Assembly: GCA_020849195.1 (NCBI GenBank) | Contig: JADLGT010000155.1 | Span: 1-9,494 of the forward strand | Source: Bacteroidia bacterium | GTDB taxonomy: Bacteria; Bacteroidota; Bacteroidia; JABDFU01 | DNA: 9,494 nt | Direction: 5' to 3' | Shown here: positions 1 through 6,347 of the stretch, one piece after another | How positions within the stretch are numbered: the first letter of the stretch is position 1 | Layout: each line of letters begins with the position of its first letter | Notes under the pieces: generated by a model | The model's database searches: none | Told to the model about the DNA's origin: nothing | The model's input: only the letters and a program-made list of their open reading frames with translations | Made by a program: the position numbers and the translations under genes

Positions 1-1661
1 CTATATCTAAGTCTCTTAGGGGCATTATCACCCAAGCGTTTCTTCTTGTTTTCTTCGTAATCGGAATATCCACCTTCGAAGTAGTAAACAGTTGAGTCGC
101 CTTCGAAAGCAAGAATATGTGTACAAACGCGATCCAAGAACCAACGGTCGTGCGAAATTATTACGGCGCAGCCTGCAAAATTTTCCAGTGCTTCTTCCAA
201 TGCGCGCAGGGTATTTACATCTAAATCGTTGGTAGGCTCATCGAGGAGCAACACGTTACCTTCGCTTTTCAATGCTAATGCAAGGTGCAAGCGGTTACGC
301 TCTCCACCCGAAAGCACACCACACTTTTTTCCTTGATCGGGACCGTTAAAATTAAATCGCGAAATATATGCACGTGAGTTCAATGGTTTTCCTCCTATCT
401 GCACCACTTCGTTTCCTCCCGAAAGAACATCGTAAACTGTTTTGTTCGAATCTATTTCGCTGTGACTCTGATCAACATAACCAATTTTAACCGTAGGACC
501 AACAGCAAACTCACCTTTGTCGGGTTTCTCCTGCCCCATAATCATTCTGAAGATGGTTGTTTTTCCGGCGCCATTAGGACCAATGATTCCAACAATTCCC
601 GCCGGAGGCAGTTTAAATGTTAAGTTATCGTACAATAATTTATCGCCGAATGCCTTCGATACACCTTTAGTTTCAATTACTTCGTTACCCAGTCGCGGAC
701 CATTAGGAATAAATATTTCCAATTTTTCTTCTTTTGTTTTTACATCCTCTCCAAGCATCTTTTCATAATTCTGCAGGCGGGCTTTTTGCTTAGCCTGTCG
801 TCCACGTGCGCCTTGTCGAACCCAGTCTAACTCGCGCAATAATGTCTTTTGTCGTTTACTTTCGGTTTTTTCCTCCTGCGCCAGCCGTTTTTGCTTTTGA
901 TCAAGCCATTCCGAATAATTTCCTTTCCATGGAATACCTTCTCCCCTGTCTAACTCAAGTATCCAACCTGCAACATTGTCAAGAAAATACCTGTCGTGTG
1001 TAACTGCAAGCACCGTTCCTTTATAATTTTTTAAATGTTGTTCAAGCCAATCAACCGACTCGGCATCGAGGTGATTGGTTGGTTCGTCGAGCAGTAAAAT
1101 AGATGGTTCCTGAATAAGCAGACGGCAAAGGGCTACACGTCTGCGCTCGCCGCCCGACAAATTTTTTACAGGCGTGTTACTTTCCGGACAGCGCAACGCT
1201 TCCATGGCTTGTTCTAAACGATTGTCGAGGTTCCATAGGTCGTGCTGCTCAATCAAATCATTCAGGCGCGATTGTTTTTCGATTAACTTCGTCATTTGCT
1301 CGTCACTCATCGGCTCCGAAAATTTATTATTTACCTCTTCGTATTCTTTTAATATGTTTACGAATTCGGCAGCACCCTCGCGCACAATTTCAATAACAGT
1401 TTTTGTATCATCGAGTGCGGGCTCCTGTTCCAGATAACCTATAGAATAACCGGGAGAAGCATGCAATTCGCCCTGAAAATTTTTCTCGACCCCTGCAATA
1501 ATTTTCATAAGGGTTGATTTCCCTGAGCCGTTCAAGCCGAGAATACCAATTTTAGCACCATAGTAAAACGACAGATATATGTCTTTCAAAATGGTTTTTC
1601 CTGTGTTTAGCGTTTTGCTTACGTTAACAAGTGAAAATATAATTTGTCTTCCTTCTGACAT
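1..1661 (-). CDS. ettA: Energy-dependent translational throttle protein EttA (ABC-F ATPase), 3' end cut by window edge
   Basis: A cytosolic ABC-F protein with two ATPase domains and no membrane segment. EttA binds the ribosomal E site and gates the first elongation steps according to the ATP/ADP ratio (family knowledge, from E. coli). Reading the minus strand from the ATG at 1661-1659 gives 553 uninterrupted codons. Domain 1 has Walker A G42-S49 (GLNGSGKS), signature LSGGE 168-172 and Walker B with D192/E193 followed by PTNHLD. A charged Arg/Lys/Glu-rich linker follows at about 265-320. Domain 2 has Walker A G361-T369 (GPNGAGKTT), LSGGE 450-454 and D474/E475 followed by PTNDLD. The last readable residues, PKRLRY, match the EttA C-terminus (PKRIKY in E. 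coli, 555 aa), so only a few codons are missing. The motif SRAYISRFNF also favours EttA over Uup or antibiotic-resistance ABC-F proteins. Both catalytic Glu residues are present. Confidence 0.94.
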   Translation of the reverse strand, partial: MSEGRQIIFSLVNVSKTLNTGKTILKDIYLSFYYGAKIGILGLNGSGKSTLMKIIAGVEKNFQGELHASPGYSIGYLEQEPALDDTKTVIEIVREGAAEFVNILKEYEEVNNKFSEPMSDEQMTKLIEKQSRLNDLIEQHDLWNLDNRLEQAMEALRCPESNTPVKNLSGGERRRVALCRLLIQEPSILLLDEPTNHLDAESVDWLEQHLKNYKGTVLAVTHDRYFLDNVAGWILELDRGEGIPWKGNYSEWLDQKQKRLAQEEKTESKRQKTLLRELDWVRQGARGRQAKQKARLQNYEKMLGEDVKTKEEKLEIFIPNGPRLGNEVIETKGVSKAFGDKLLYDNLTFKLPPAGIVGIIGPNGAGKTTIFRMIMGQEKPDKGEFAVGPTVKIGYVDQSHSEIDSNKTVYDVLSGGNEVVQIGGKPLNSRAYISRFNFNGPDQGKKCGVLSGGERNRLHLALALKSEGNVLLLDEPTNDLDVNTLRALEEALENFAGCAVIISHDRWFLDRVCTHILAFEGDSTVYYFEGGYSDYEENKKKRLGDNAPKRLRY

Positions 1662-1820
1662 GTTTTTTTGATTTTACGAATTTGCAACCAAATATCGTAA
1701 AATATTATATACGGATGTATGGTATTTGCAGAGTTGCATTACGCCTGTACAAATACGATGAATTAGGTTTGCAAATATTTTTTCAATACTTATCTTTGTC
1801 CATCGAAAAATTTAATTGTT
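1662..1820. other. Divergent intergenic region between ettA and the cytochrome gene
   Basis: This AT-rich stretch of 159 bases separates two divergent starts. The plus-strand promoter at 1768-1798 is clear. On the minus strand I found no full TAnnTTTG element for ettA; the nearest strings (rc of CAAATA) have the wrong internal spacing. TTTGCA occurs three times (1681, 1725, 1768) at about 43-base intervals, but the word is too short to call a site. I see no convincing small gene here. Confidence 0.6.
1768..1798 (+). promoter_or_regulatory. Bacteroidota-type promoter of the cytochrome lipoprotein gene
   Basis: TTTG at 1768-1771 and TATCTTTG at 1791-1798 are separated by 19 bases. This matches the primary-sigma consensus of the phylum (TTG, 17-23 bases, TAnnTTTG). 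Transcription would start about 5-8 bases after the -7 element, leaving a leader of only about 15 bases before the ATG at 1821. There is no Shine-Dalgarno, which is usual for the group. Confidence 0.8.
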
Positions 1821-2165
1821 ATGAAAAACTTTGTAAGAATCACAACCGCTGTAATTATTTGCGTAGCAATAATTATTTCTTGTAAAACAACAAAATCTCC
1901 AACAACAACTACTGCAACTCCGCCTGCGCTTACCTATACGGCTTCCGTAAAAAAAATACTTGACCAAAATTGTAACGGTTGTCACAATAACCCTGAAAAA
2001 AAGAAAGGAGACTTTACAAAGTATGCAGGTGTAAAAGCAAAAATTGATAAAGGCGAATTTCAAGAAGAGGTTTTTCAAAAAAAATCTATGCCACCCAAAG
2101 AGCCTCTCTCAGCCGACGATTTCGACAAATTGAAAAAGTGGGTTGAAGCCGGAGCGCCGGAATAA
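1821..2165 (+). CDS. Small single-heme cytochrome c lipoprotein
   Basis: The product is 114 residues and probably an electron carrier on the periplasmic side of a membrane. The N-terminus is a lipoprotein signal: K2 and R6, a hydrophobic stretch from about 7 to 19, and a lipobox ending IIS-C21. A Thr/Pro/Ser-rich tether follows (about 23-36). The globular part has one heme c site, C51-N-G-C54-H55, with His55 as proximal ligand and M90 in the SMPP motif as the likely distal ligand. The C-terminal helix D102-G111 is typical of class I cytochrome c domains. Family assignment is from motifs; the redox partner is unknown, and no oxidase, reductase or cytochrome-maturation gene is nearby. It has its own promoter and is followed by inverted repeats, so it is probably monocistronic. 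The start is fixed by the signal peptide and by the promoter 23 bases upstream. Confidence 0.88.
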   Translation: MKNFVRITTAVIICVAIIISCKTTKSPTTTTATPPALTYTASVKKILDQNCNGCHNNPEKKKGDFTKYAGVKAKIDKGEFQEEVFQKKSMPPKEPLSADDFDKLKKWVEAGAPE

Positions 2166-2210
2166 TTTTCTTGGCAAAATCTTCAATGTTTTTTCTTGTT
2201 TTTCTTTTTA

Positions 2211-2245
2211 ACCAATATTTTCAATTGGATTTGAAAAATATCGGT
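2211..2245. repeat. Imperfect inverted repeat (hairpin) downstream of the cytochrome gene
   Basis: The left arm ACCAATATTTTCAA (2211-2224) pairs with the right arm TTGAAAAATATCGGT (2231-2245) around a 6-base loop. There is one bulged A and one A-C mismatch on the plus strand; that mismatch becomes a G-U wobble on the minus strand. A pyrimidine-rich stretch lies just upstream (2186-2209). No T-run follows on the plus strand, so a classic intrinsic terminator is not obvious. Confidence 0.5.
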
Positions 2246-2255
2246 CAAATAAAGC

Positions 2256-2290
2256 TTAATCATTCCTAATATATCGTTAGGAATGATTAA
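2256..2290. repeat. Perfect 14-bp inverted repeat; possible terminator or operator ahead of the dehydrogenase gene
   Basis: TTAATCATTCCTAA (2256-2269) and TTAGGAATGATTAA (2277-2290) are exact reverse complements around the 7-base loop TATATCG. The stem has only three G-C pairs and no T-tract follows it. It lies about 90 bases after the cytochrome stop and 38 bases before the dehydrogenase ATG. It could end cytochrome transcription, or it could be a dimeric regulator's operator or a leader hairpin for the dehydrogenase gene. The symmetry is certain; the role is inferred. Confidence 0.75.
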
Positions 2291-2328
2291 ATTTAGGGCT
2301 GCGTTTTTAAAACACATACGCTCATTAT

Positions 2329-3558
2329 ATGAAGCCCACCTCCTCTAAAGATCTCCTGAAATCGTTGTCGCAAAGCGCTCTAATGCCTCAGGAAGAAATG
2401 CTTGAAGTATCAAAAAAGAAAGGTAAGTTGAGTATTGGAATTCCGCGCGAAATTTCTTTTCAGGAGAACCGTGTTGCGCTTGTCCCCGATGCTGTAAGCT
2501 TGTTGGTAAATAACGGTCATCGCGTACTTATCGAAACTAATGCCGGTAAAATGTCTAACTTTCAGGACAATGATTACAGCGAAGCCGGCGCACAGATTGC
2601 TTACACCTCCGAAGAAGTTTATACAAACTCCGATATTATTTTAAAAGTTGCACCTCCATCGCCCGAAGAAATTGAATTCATGCGCCCGAAACAGGTGCTC
2701 ATATCGGCGATACAATTTACAGTACAGCCCGAAAGTTTTATTAAACATTTAATAAATAAAAAAGTTACTGCCATTGCTTTCGACCTGATGCAAGATGAAG
2801 AGGGAATTTTTTCGGTAGTGCGCTCCATGAGCGAAATTGCCGGCGGGGCTTCCATACTTATTGCCGCCGAATACCTGAGCAATGTAAACAACGGGCAAGG
2901 AGCTGTACTCGGCGGCATATCGGGTATTTCGCCTACCGAAGTAATTATTTTGGGAGCAGGTACCGTTGGCGAATTTGCTACCCGTGCCGCATTGGGCTTA
3001 GGAGCCTCGGTAAAGGTGTTTGACAATTCGGTTTACAAATTACGACGCCTACAAACTGTTTTAGGAACACGTATTTCTACATCAATCATTCAACCCCGTG
3101 TGTTAGCCAAACATCTGAAAACAGCCGATGTGGTAATTGGCGCCATGCGTGCCCGTGAAGGTCGTACTCCGCTTGTAGTTACAGAAGGTATGGTAGCCGA
3201 CATGAAAGTAGGATCGGTGATTGTTGATGTAAGCATTGACCAGGGCGGATGTTTTGAAACATCAAAACCAACTAATCATACCAATCCTGTTTTTAGGAAA
3301 CATGGCGTTATACATTATTGCGTACCCAATATAGCCTCTCGCGTTTCGCGCACTGCATCGTACGCATTAAGTACCATTTTTGCACCTATATTACTCGATA
3401 TTGGTGAAGAAGGCGGAATTGATAAAATGCTGAAACGCCATGCCGGCGTGCGAAACGGGGTGTACATATTTCATGGAAGCCTCACGAATAAATACCTCGG
3501 CGAACTGCTTAAACTGAAATATAAAGATATTGAACTGCTGATGGCCGCTATACAATAA
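2329..3558 (+). CDS. Alanine dehydrogenase / NAD(P) transhydrogenase alpha-like protein
   Basis: The 409-residue protein belongs to the alanine dehydrogenase/PntA N-terminal superfamily, probably interconverting L-alanine and pyruvate plus ammonia with NAD in the cytosol. After an extension of about 33 residues, the catalytic domain has R48 in ENRVALVP and K106 in ILKV, matching substrate-binding Arg15 and Lys75 of Mycobacterium Ald. The Rossmann domain has G209-AGTVG-214 and D232 at the end of the second strand, favouring NAD over NADP. D304 in VSIDQGGCFET matches catalytic Asp270. The catalytic His96 position appears to hold Gln (Q129 in LISAIQ), as in PntA-like proteins, so the reaction is less sure than the family. 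There is no membrane part and no adjacent pntB. The ATG at 2329 preserves the MKP...ALMPQEE extension I associate with Bacteroidota homologues. The DUF4258-like gene starts 21 bases after the stop, suggesting cotranscription. No full promoter consensus is visible upstream. Confidence 0.85.
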   Translation: MKPTSSKDLLKSLSQSALMPQEEMLEVSKKKGKLSIGIPREISFQENRVALVPDAVSLLVNNGHRVLIETNAGKMSNFQDNDYSEAGAQIAYTSEEVYTNSDIILKVAPPSPEEIEFMRPKQVLISAIQFTVQPESFIKHLINKKVTAIAFDLMQDEEGIFSVVRSMSEIAGGASILIAAEYLSNVNNGQGAVLGGISGISPTEVIILGAGTVGEFATRAALGLGASVKVFDNSVYKLRRLQTVLGTRISTSIIQPRVLAKHLKTADVVIGAMRAREGRTPLVVTEGMVADMKVGSVIVDVSIDQGGCFETSKPTNHTNPVFRKHGVIHYCVPNIASRVSRTASYALSTIFAPILLDIGEEGGIDKMLKRHAGVRNGVYIFHGSLTNKYLGELLKLKYKDIELLMAAIQ

Positions 3559-3579
3559 GGCTGAGCAACACATTTCTAT

Positions 3580-3996
3580 ATGTCCTTTTTAAAATTTGAT
3601 GCCGGATTTTGGAGACGGATGCGTTTTTACGGATTCGGCTTTTTATTGGGATGCCTTGTGGTTAGTGTCATTACAAAAGGTAGAGCCTGCCGAATGCCCT
3701 CAACACTTAAACAAGAAGAATTATATACTCAGCCTATCGAATTTTTGAACGACTCGTCTTGTAAACTCCAATGCAGAGGTATTACTGAAAATGAAATAAA
3801 AGAAGTATTAAAAAACGGCAATGTTGATTACAGTCGAAGCAACGTTCATGCAAAACCTTTTGCACGCTACACTGTTGAAGGAAGTTCGAATAACGGAAAA
3901 TTAATTTGTGTTCTTGCAGACGACTGCGATACTATTACAAAAATAATTTCGGCTATTGAAGTAAACAACAAAACAGATACTTGCAAGTGCAATTAA
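3580..3996 (+). CDS. Membrane-anchored DUF4258-like protein, function unknown
   Basis: A 138-residue protein with a single hydrophobic N-terminal segment (about 16-32, after R12, R13 and R15), so probably anchored in the inner membrane. The rest resembles DUF4258: an ITENEIKEVLKNGNVDYSRSN helix-turn element (68-88), then YTVEGSSNNGKLICVLADDCDTITKIISAIEV (97-128), a strand pair ending in a conserved-looking DTITK. Many Cys residues stand out: C61 and C65 (CKLQC), C110, C116, and C135/C137 (CKC) at the C-terminus, suggesting disulfides if exported or a metal site. It starts 21 bases after the dehydrogenase stop on the same strand and no promoter intervenes, so the two are probably cotranscribed. 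The biochemical function is unknown. The family call rests on remembered pattern, not a search. Confidence 0.68.
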   Translation: MSFLKFDAGFWRRMRFYGFGFLLGCLVVSVITKGRACRMPSTLKQEELYTQPIEFLNDSSCKLQCRGITENEIKEVLKNGNVDYSRSNVHAKPFARYTVEGSSNNGKLICVLADDCDTITKIISAIEVNNKTDTCKCN

Positions 3997-4050
3997 TTGT
4001 TAGAGTTTGATTCAGCCACACACTAAGCCCCAAGGCATACGAAAATGATT

Positions 4051-5145
4051 TCATTTTAAATAATTAAAATCGTGATTGTTCTTAATATTCATCAGCGATT
4101 CGTAAATCAAACGGATAACATTTTCAACATCATTTTTCTGAACCATTTCAACGGTGGTATGCATATAGCGCAATGGAAGCGAAATAAGAGCTGAGGCCAC
4201 ACCGCCCAACGAGTAAGCAAATGCGTCGGTATCAGTGCCGGTAATTCGCGAAGCCGCTAACCGCTGGAAAGGAATTTTTTTCTTTTCGGCGGTAGCAATA
4301 ATTAATTTAAGTAAGTTGTTCTGAACGGCAGGAGCGTATGTTAGCACGGGACCTGCACCACAAGTGGTGTCGCCGTTAGGTATTTTGTTCATCATGGGTG
4401 TGTGTGTATCGTGGCACACATCGGTAACAATGGCTATATTGGGCTTTATTTTTTGTGTAATCATTTCCGCACCGCGTAGTCCCACCTCTTCCTGTACCGA
4501 ATTAGTAATGTATAAACCAAAAGGAAGTTTTGTTTTATTTTCCTTTAGCAATCTGGCTACTTCAGCAATCATAAATCCGCCAATACGGTTATCCAATGCA
4601 CGACCAACAAAGTATCGGTCGTTTAAAGTGATGAACTCGTCCTCATAAGTAATTACACAACCTACATGAACGCCAAGCGCTTTAACTTCTTTATCGGACT
4701 TACATCCGCAATCTAAAAAAATATTTTTGAGAGTTGGCGCTTCTTCTTTTTGTACGTCGCGCACGTGTATTGCGGGCCAGCCAAAAACAGCTTTCACAAC
4801 TCCTTTTGCAGTGTGTATGTTTACACGCTTCGATGGAGCTATTTGGTGGTCCGAACCACCGTTTCGCTTAACATAAATAAATCCTTCGGGAGTAATGTAA
4901 TTTACAAACCACGATATTTCATCGGCATGCGCTTCGATCACTACTTTGTAGTCGGCCTTTGGATTGATAATGCCCACAGCTGTTCCATAGGTGTCAACAA
5001 AATAATCGTCAGTGTATGGCTTAATATAATTGAGCCATAATTTTTGACCTTCGCTTTCAAAGCCTGTTGGCGAAGGGTTATTGAGGTAGTTTTTTAAAAA
5101 CTCCAGTGAGTTTTTAGTTATGATGGAATTATTTTTTTTTGCCAT
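4051..5145 (-). CDS. M42 family metallo-aminopeptidase
   Basis: This 364-residue cytosolic protein belongs to the M42 family (glutamyl aminopeptidase/FrvX/YpdE/TET type). These di-metal enzymes trim N-terminal residues from peptides and often form large tetrahedral dodecamers. The whole metal and catalytic set is visible: H73 and D75 in EAHADE, bridging D185 in RALDNRIGG, catalytic E219 with ligand E220 in QEEVGLRGA, D242 in VTDVCHD, and H329 in PLRYMHTTVE. No signal peptide or membrane segment is seen, and the length is normal for the family (about 340-370). The ATG at 5145-5143 is the only plausible start. It is followed at once by a run of nine A residues on the coding strand (5140-5132), encoding MAKKNN. 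Its 3' end converges on the DUF4258-like gene with only 54 bases between them. Substrate preference cannot be read from sequence. Confidence 0.93.
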   Translation of the reverse strand: MAKKNNSIITKNSLEFLKNYLNNPSPTGFESEGQKLWLNYIKPYTDDYFVDTYGTAVGIINPKADYKVVIEAHADEISWFVNYITPEGFIYVKRNGGSDHQIAPSKRVNIHTAKGVVKAVFGWPAIHVRDVQKEEAPTLKNIFLDCGCKSDKEVKALGVHVGCVITYEDEFITLNDRYFVGRALDNRIGGFMIAEVARLLKENKTKLPFGLYITNSVQEEVGLRGAEMITQKIKPNIAIVTDVCHDTHTPMMNKIPNGDTTCGAGPVLTYAPAVQNNLLKLIIATAEKKKIPFQRLAASRITGTDTDAFAYSLGGVASALISLPLRYMHTTVEMVQKNDVENVIRLIYESLMNIKNNHDFNYLK

Positions 5146-5301
5146 AATGTATATTTTCTCTATTTTGAATAGTTTGTTGAGAAGAAGAACTTAAAAGATA
5201 TTTTTTGAAATTTCTTCAACTATCGCACTTGTCAAAAATACTATTTACTTTTCTATGTTTATACCTCTTAATCATTTATTATTTTTGAGAGAATTTATAC
5301 C
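5146..5301. other. Divergent promoter region between the M42 peptidase and the RmlD-like gene
   Basis: This AT-rich gap of 156 bases serves two divergent genes. A plus-strand element is listed separately at 5280-5287. On the minus strand, CAAAAATA at 5233-5240 reads TATTTTTG and fits the -7 consensus, giving a leader of roughly 80 bases, but no TTG lies at the right distance. A weaker alternative, TATCTTTT (5200-5193), is preceded by TTG (5219-5217) at 16 bases. I cannot choose between them. Confidence 0.5.
5280..5287 (+). promoter_or_regulatory. Putative -7 promoter element for the RmlD-like gene
   Basis: TATTTTTG (5280-5287) fits the Bacteroidota -7 consensus TAnnTTTG and lies 14 bases before the ATG at 5302, implying a leader of only about 8-10 bases. 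The upstream element is poor: TTTA at 5258-5261 with an 18-base spacer instead of TTTG. In such AT-rich DNA a chance match is possible. Confidence 0.45.
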
Positions 5302-6276
5302 ATGAGTAAGAAAATTTTAATTACCGGAAGTAACGGCCTCCTCGGGCAAAAAATTGTTCACGCATTACTACATCTTAATGCGGGCAAACAGCCCATTGGC
5401 AAATGTGTTTGGCCAAAAGTGAGTGGTATTAAAATAATTGCCGCTTCAAAAGGGGAAAATCGTATGGTAGAAAAATTGGGCTATGAATACGAACAGCTTG
5501 ACATTTGTGATAAACAACAGGTTGAAACAGTTTTGCAAAAACATACCCCTGATGTAGTAATCAATACCGCTGCCATGACCAACGTTGATGCCTGCGAAAC
5601 TCAAAAGGAGGAATGTTGGCGCACCAATGTAATCGCTGTACAAAATTTGGTTGATGCGCTTAAAAGCAAGGGACAAAGCCAAGCTCCGAACTTCGAACCT
5701 CTTTTTATTCACCTCTCTACCGATTTTATTTTCGACGGCGAAGCCGGTCCCTATAAAGAAGATGATACACCCAATCCATTAAGTTATTATGCATTGTCGA
5801 AATACGAATCGGAGAAGATAATACAAAACAGTAAAATTAAATGGACCATACTTCGAACAATTATTGTTTACGGCATTGCCGACAATATGAGCCGTTCGAA
5901 TATAGTTTTGTGGGCAAAAGAAGCTTTAACAAAAGGGCAAAAGATAAATGTAGTTGATGATCAATTTCGGGCACCCACACTGTCCGAAGATCTTGCACAA
6001 GGTTGTATTCTCGCAGCTTTAAAAGGTGCTACAGGTATTTACAATATTTCCGGAAAAGATATAATGAGCATTTTGGAACTTGTATATTGCATAGCCGATT
6101 TTTGGAAGCTCGATAAATCCGGCGTAACTCCTATTAAATCACACACACTCAATCAAGCTGCCAAACGCCCGCCACGTACAGGTTTTATTCTCGATAAAGC
6201 TATTCGTGATTTAGGCTACACACCTTTTTCATTTACCGAAGGTTTAGCGATACTCGATAAACAATTAAAAAAATAG
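5302..6276 (+). CDS. RmlD-like NAD(P)-dependent sugar-nucleotide reductase (extended SDR family)
   Basis: The 324-residue protein has an N-terminal Rossmann fold with dinucleotide motif G9-SNGLLG-15 (GxxGxxG). The RmlD/extended-SDR active site is T140 in HLSTDFIFDG plus Y163 and K167 in YALSK. Other family marks are VINTAAMTNVDACE and the C-terminal KRPPRTGFILDKA. RmlD reduces dTDP-4-keto-rhamnose to dTDP-L-rhamnose, but no rmlA, rmlB or rmlC gene is nearby, so the substrate is uncertain. From memory, close Bacteroidota homologues carry this same solo gene. Compared with those, this copy seems to have extra loop residues near 24-43 (HLNAGKQPIGKCVWPKVSG) and 120-133. The ATG at 5302 places the glycine motif at its normal distance from the N-terminus. 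The reading frame ends 71 bases before the permease start, in the same orientation. Confidence 0.82.
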   Translation: MSKKILITGSNGLLGQKIVHALLHLNAGKQPIGKCVWPKVSGIKIIAASKGENRMVEKLGYEYEQLDICDKQQVETVLQKHTPDVVINTAAMTNVDACETQKEECWRTNVIAVQNLVDALKSKGQSQAPNFEPLFIHLSTDFIFDGEAGPYKEDDTPNPLSYYALSKYESEKIIQNSKIKWTILRTIIVYGIADNMSRSNIVLWAKEALTKGQKINVVDDQFRAPTLSEDLAQGCILAALKGATGIYNISGKDIMSILELVYCIADFWKLDKSGVTPIKSHTLNQAAKRPPRTGFILDKAIRDLGYTPFSFTEGLAILDKQLKK

Positions 6277-6277
6277 G

Positions 6278-6319
6278 AAAACTTGTTTCGCTCATCGCCG
6301 GTGCTAATAAAACTTGTTT
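6278..6319 (+). repeat. Two copies of an 11-bp near-palindrome upstream of the permease run
   Basis: AAAACTTGTTT occurs at 6278-6288 and again at 6309-6319, exactly 31 bases apart, or about three helical turns. Each copy contains the symmetric core AAAC-TT-GTTT. The first starts 2 bases after the RmlD-like stop, and the second ends where a weak -7 element begins. The arrangement could be a pair of regulator half-sites or a chance AT-rich repeat. Confidence 0.45.
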
Positions 6320-6326
6320 ATCTTAG
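6319..6326 (+). promoter_or_regulatory. Weak candidate -7 element for the permease run
   Basis: TATCTTAG (6319-6326) differs from TAnnTTTG at one base and lies 21 bases before the permease ATG at 6348. No TTG sits 17-23 bases upstream. The permeases may therefore use an atypical promoter, an activator, or read-through from the RmlD-like gene. Confidence 0.3.
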
Positions 6327-6347
6327 TCGGGATAAAAATTAATACAC

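Noticed and set aside
1681..1773. TTTGCA three times at about 43-base spacing upstream of the cytochrome gene
   Set aside because: The word is only six bases long in AT-rich DNA and the third copy is part of the -33 element; without conservation data it is not a supportable operator.
1682..1885. Plus-strand open frame of 67 codons across the divergent promoter region
   Set aside because: It runs through the promoter and into the cytochrome gene in another frame, and has no recognisable domain or start context.
1812..2078. Minus-strand open frame of 88 codons opposite the cytochrome gene
   Set aside because: It lies wholly antisense to a gene with a clear signal peptide, heme motif and promoter; its Cys/Phe/Tyr-rich translation resembles no protein I know.
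2619..3026. Minus-strand open frame of 135 codons inside the dehydrogenase gene
   Set aside because: It is antisense to the conserved Rossmann domain; long antisense frames are expected with this codon usage.
2329..3558. Possibility that the dehydrogenase-like gene is a membrane transhydrogenase subunit (pntA)
   Set aside because: It ends at 409 residues with no membrane segment and no pntB or separate membrane subunit follows, although the Gln substitution keeps some doubt about the exact reaction.
4042..4057. Palindrome AAAATGATTTCATTTT between the convergent DUF4258-like and M42 genes, considered as a shared terminator
   Set aside because: The 7-bp stem has almost no G-C pairs and a 2-base loop, overlaps the M42 stop codon, and has no T-run on either strand.
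4398..4420. TGTGTG...CACACA hairpin-like repeat inside the M42 gene
   Set aside because: It encodes the His/Thr-rich segment after the D242 metal ligand, so the symmetry is explained by coding sequence.
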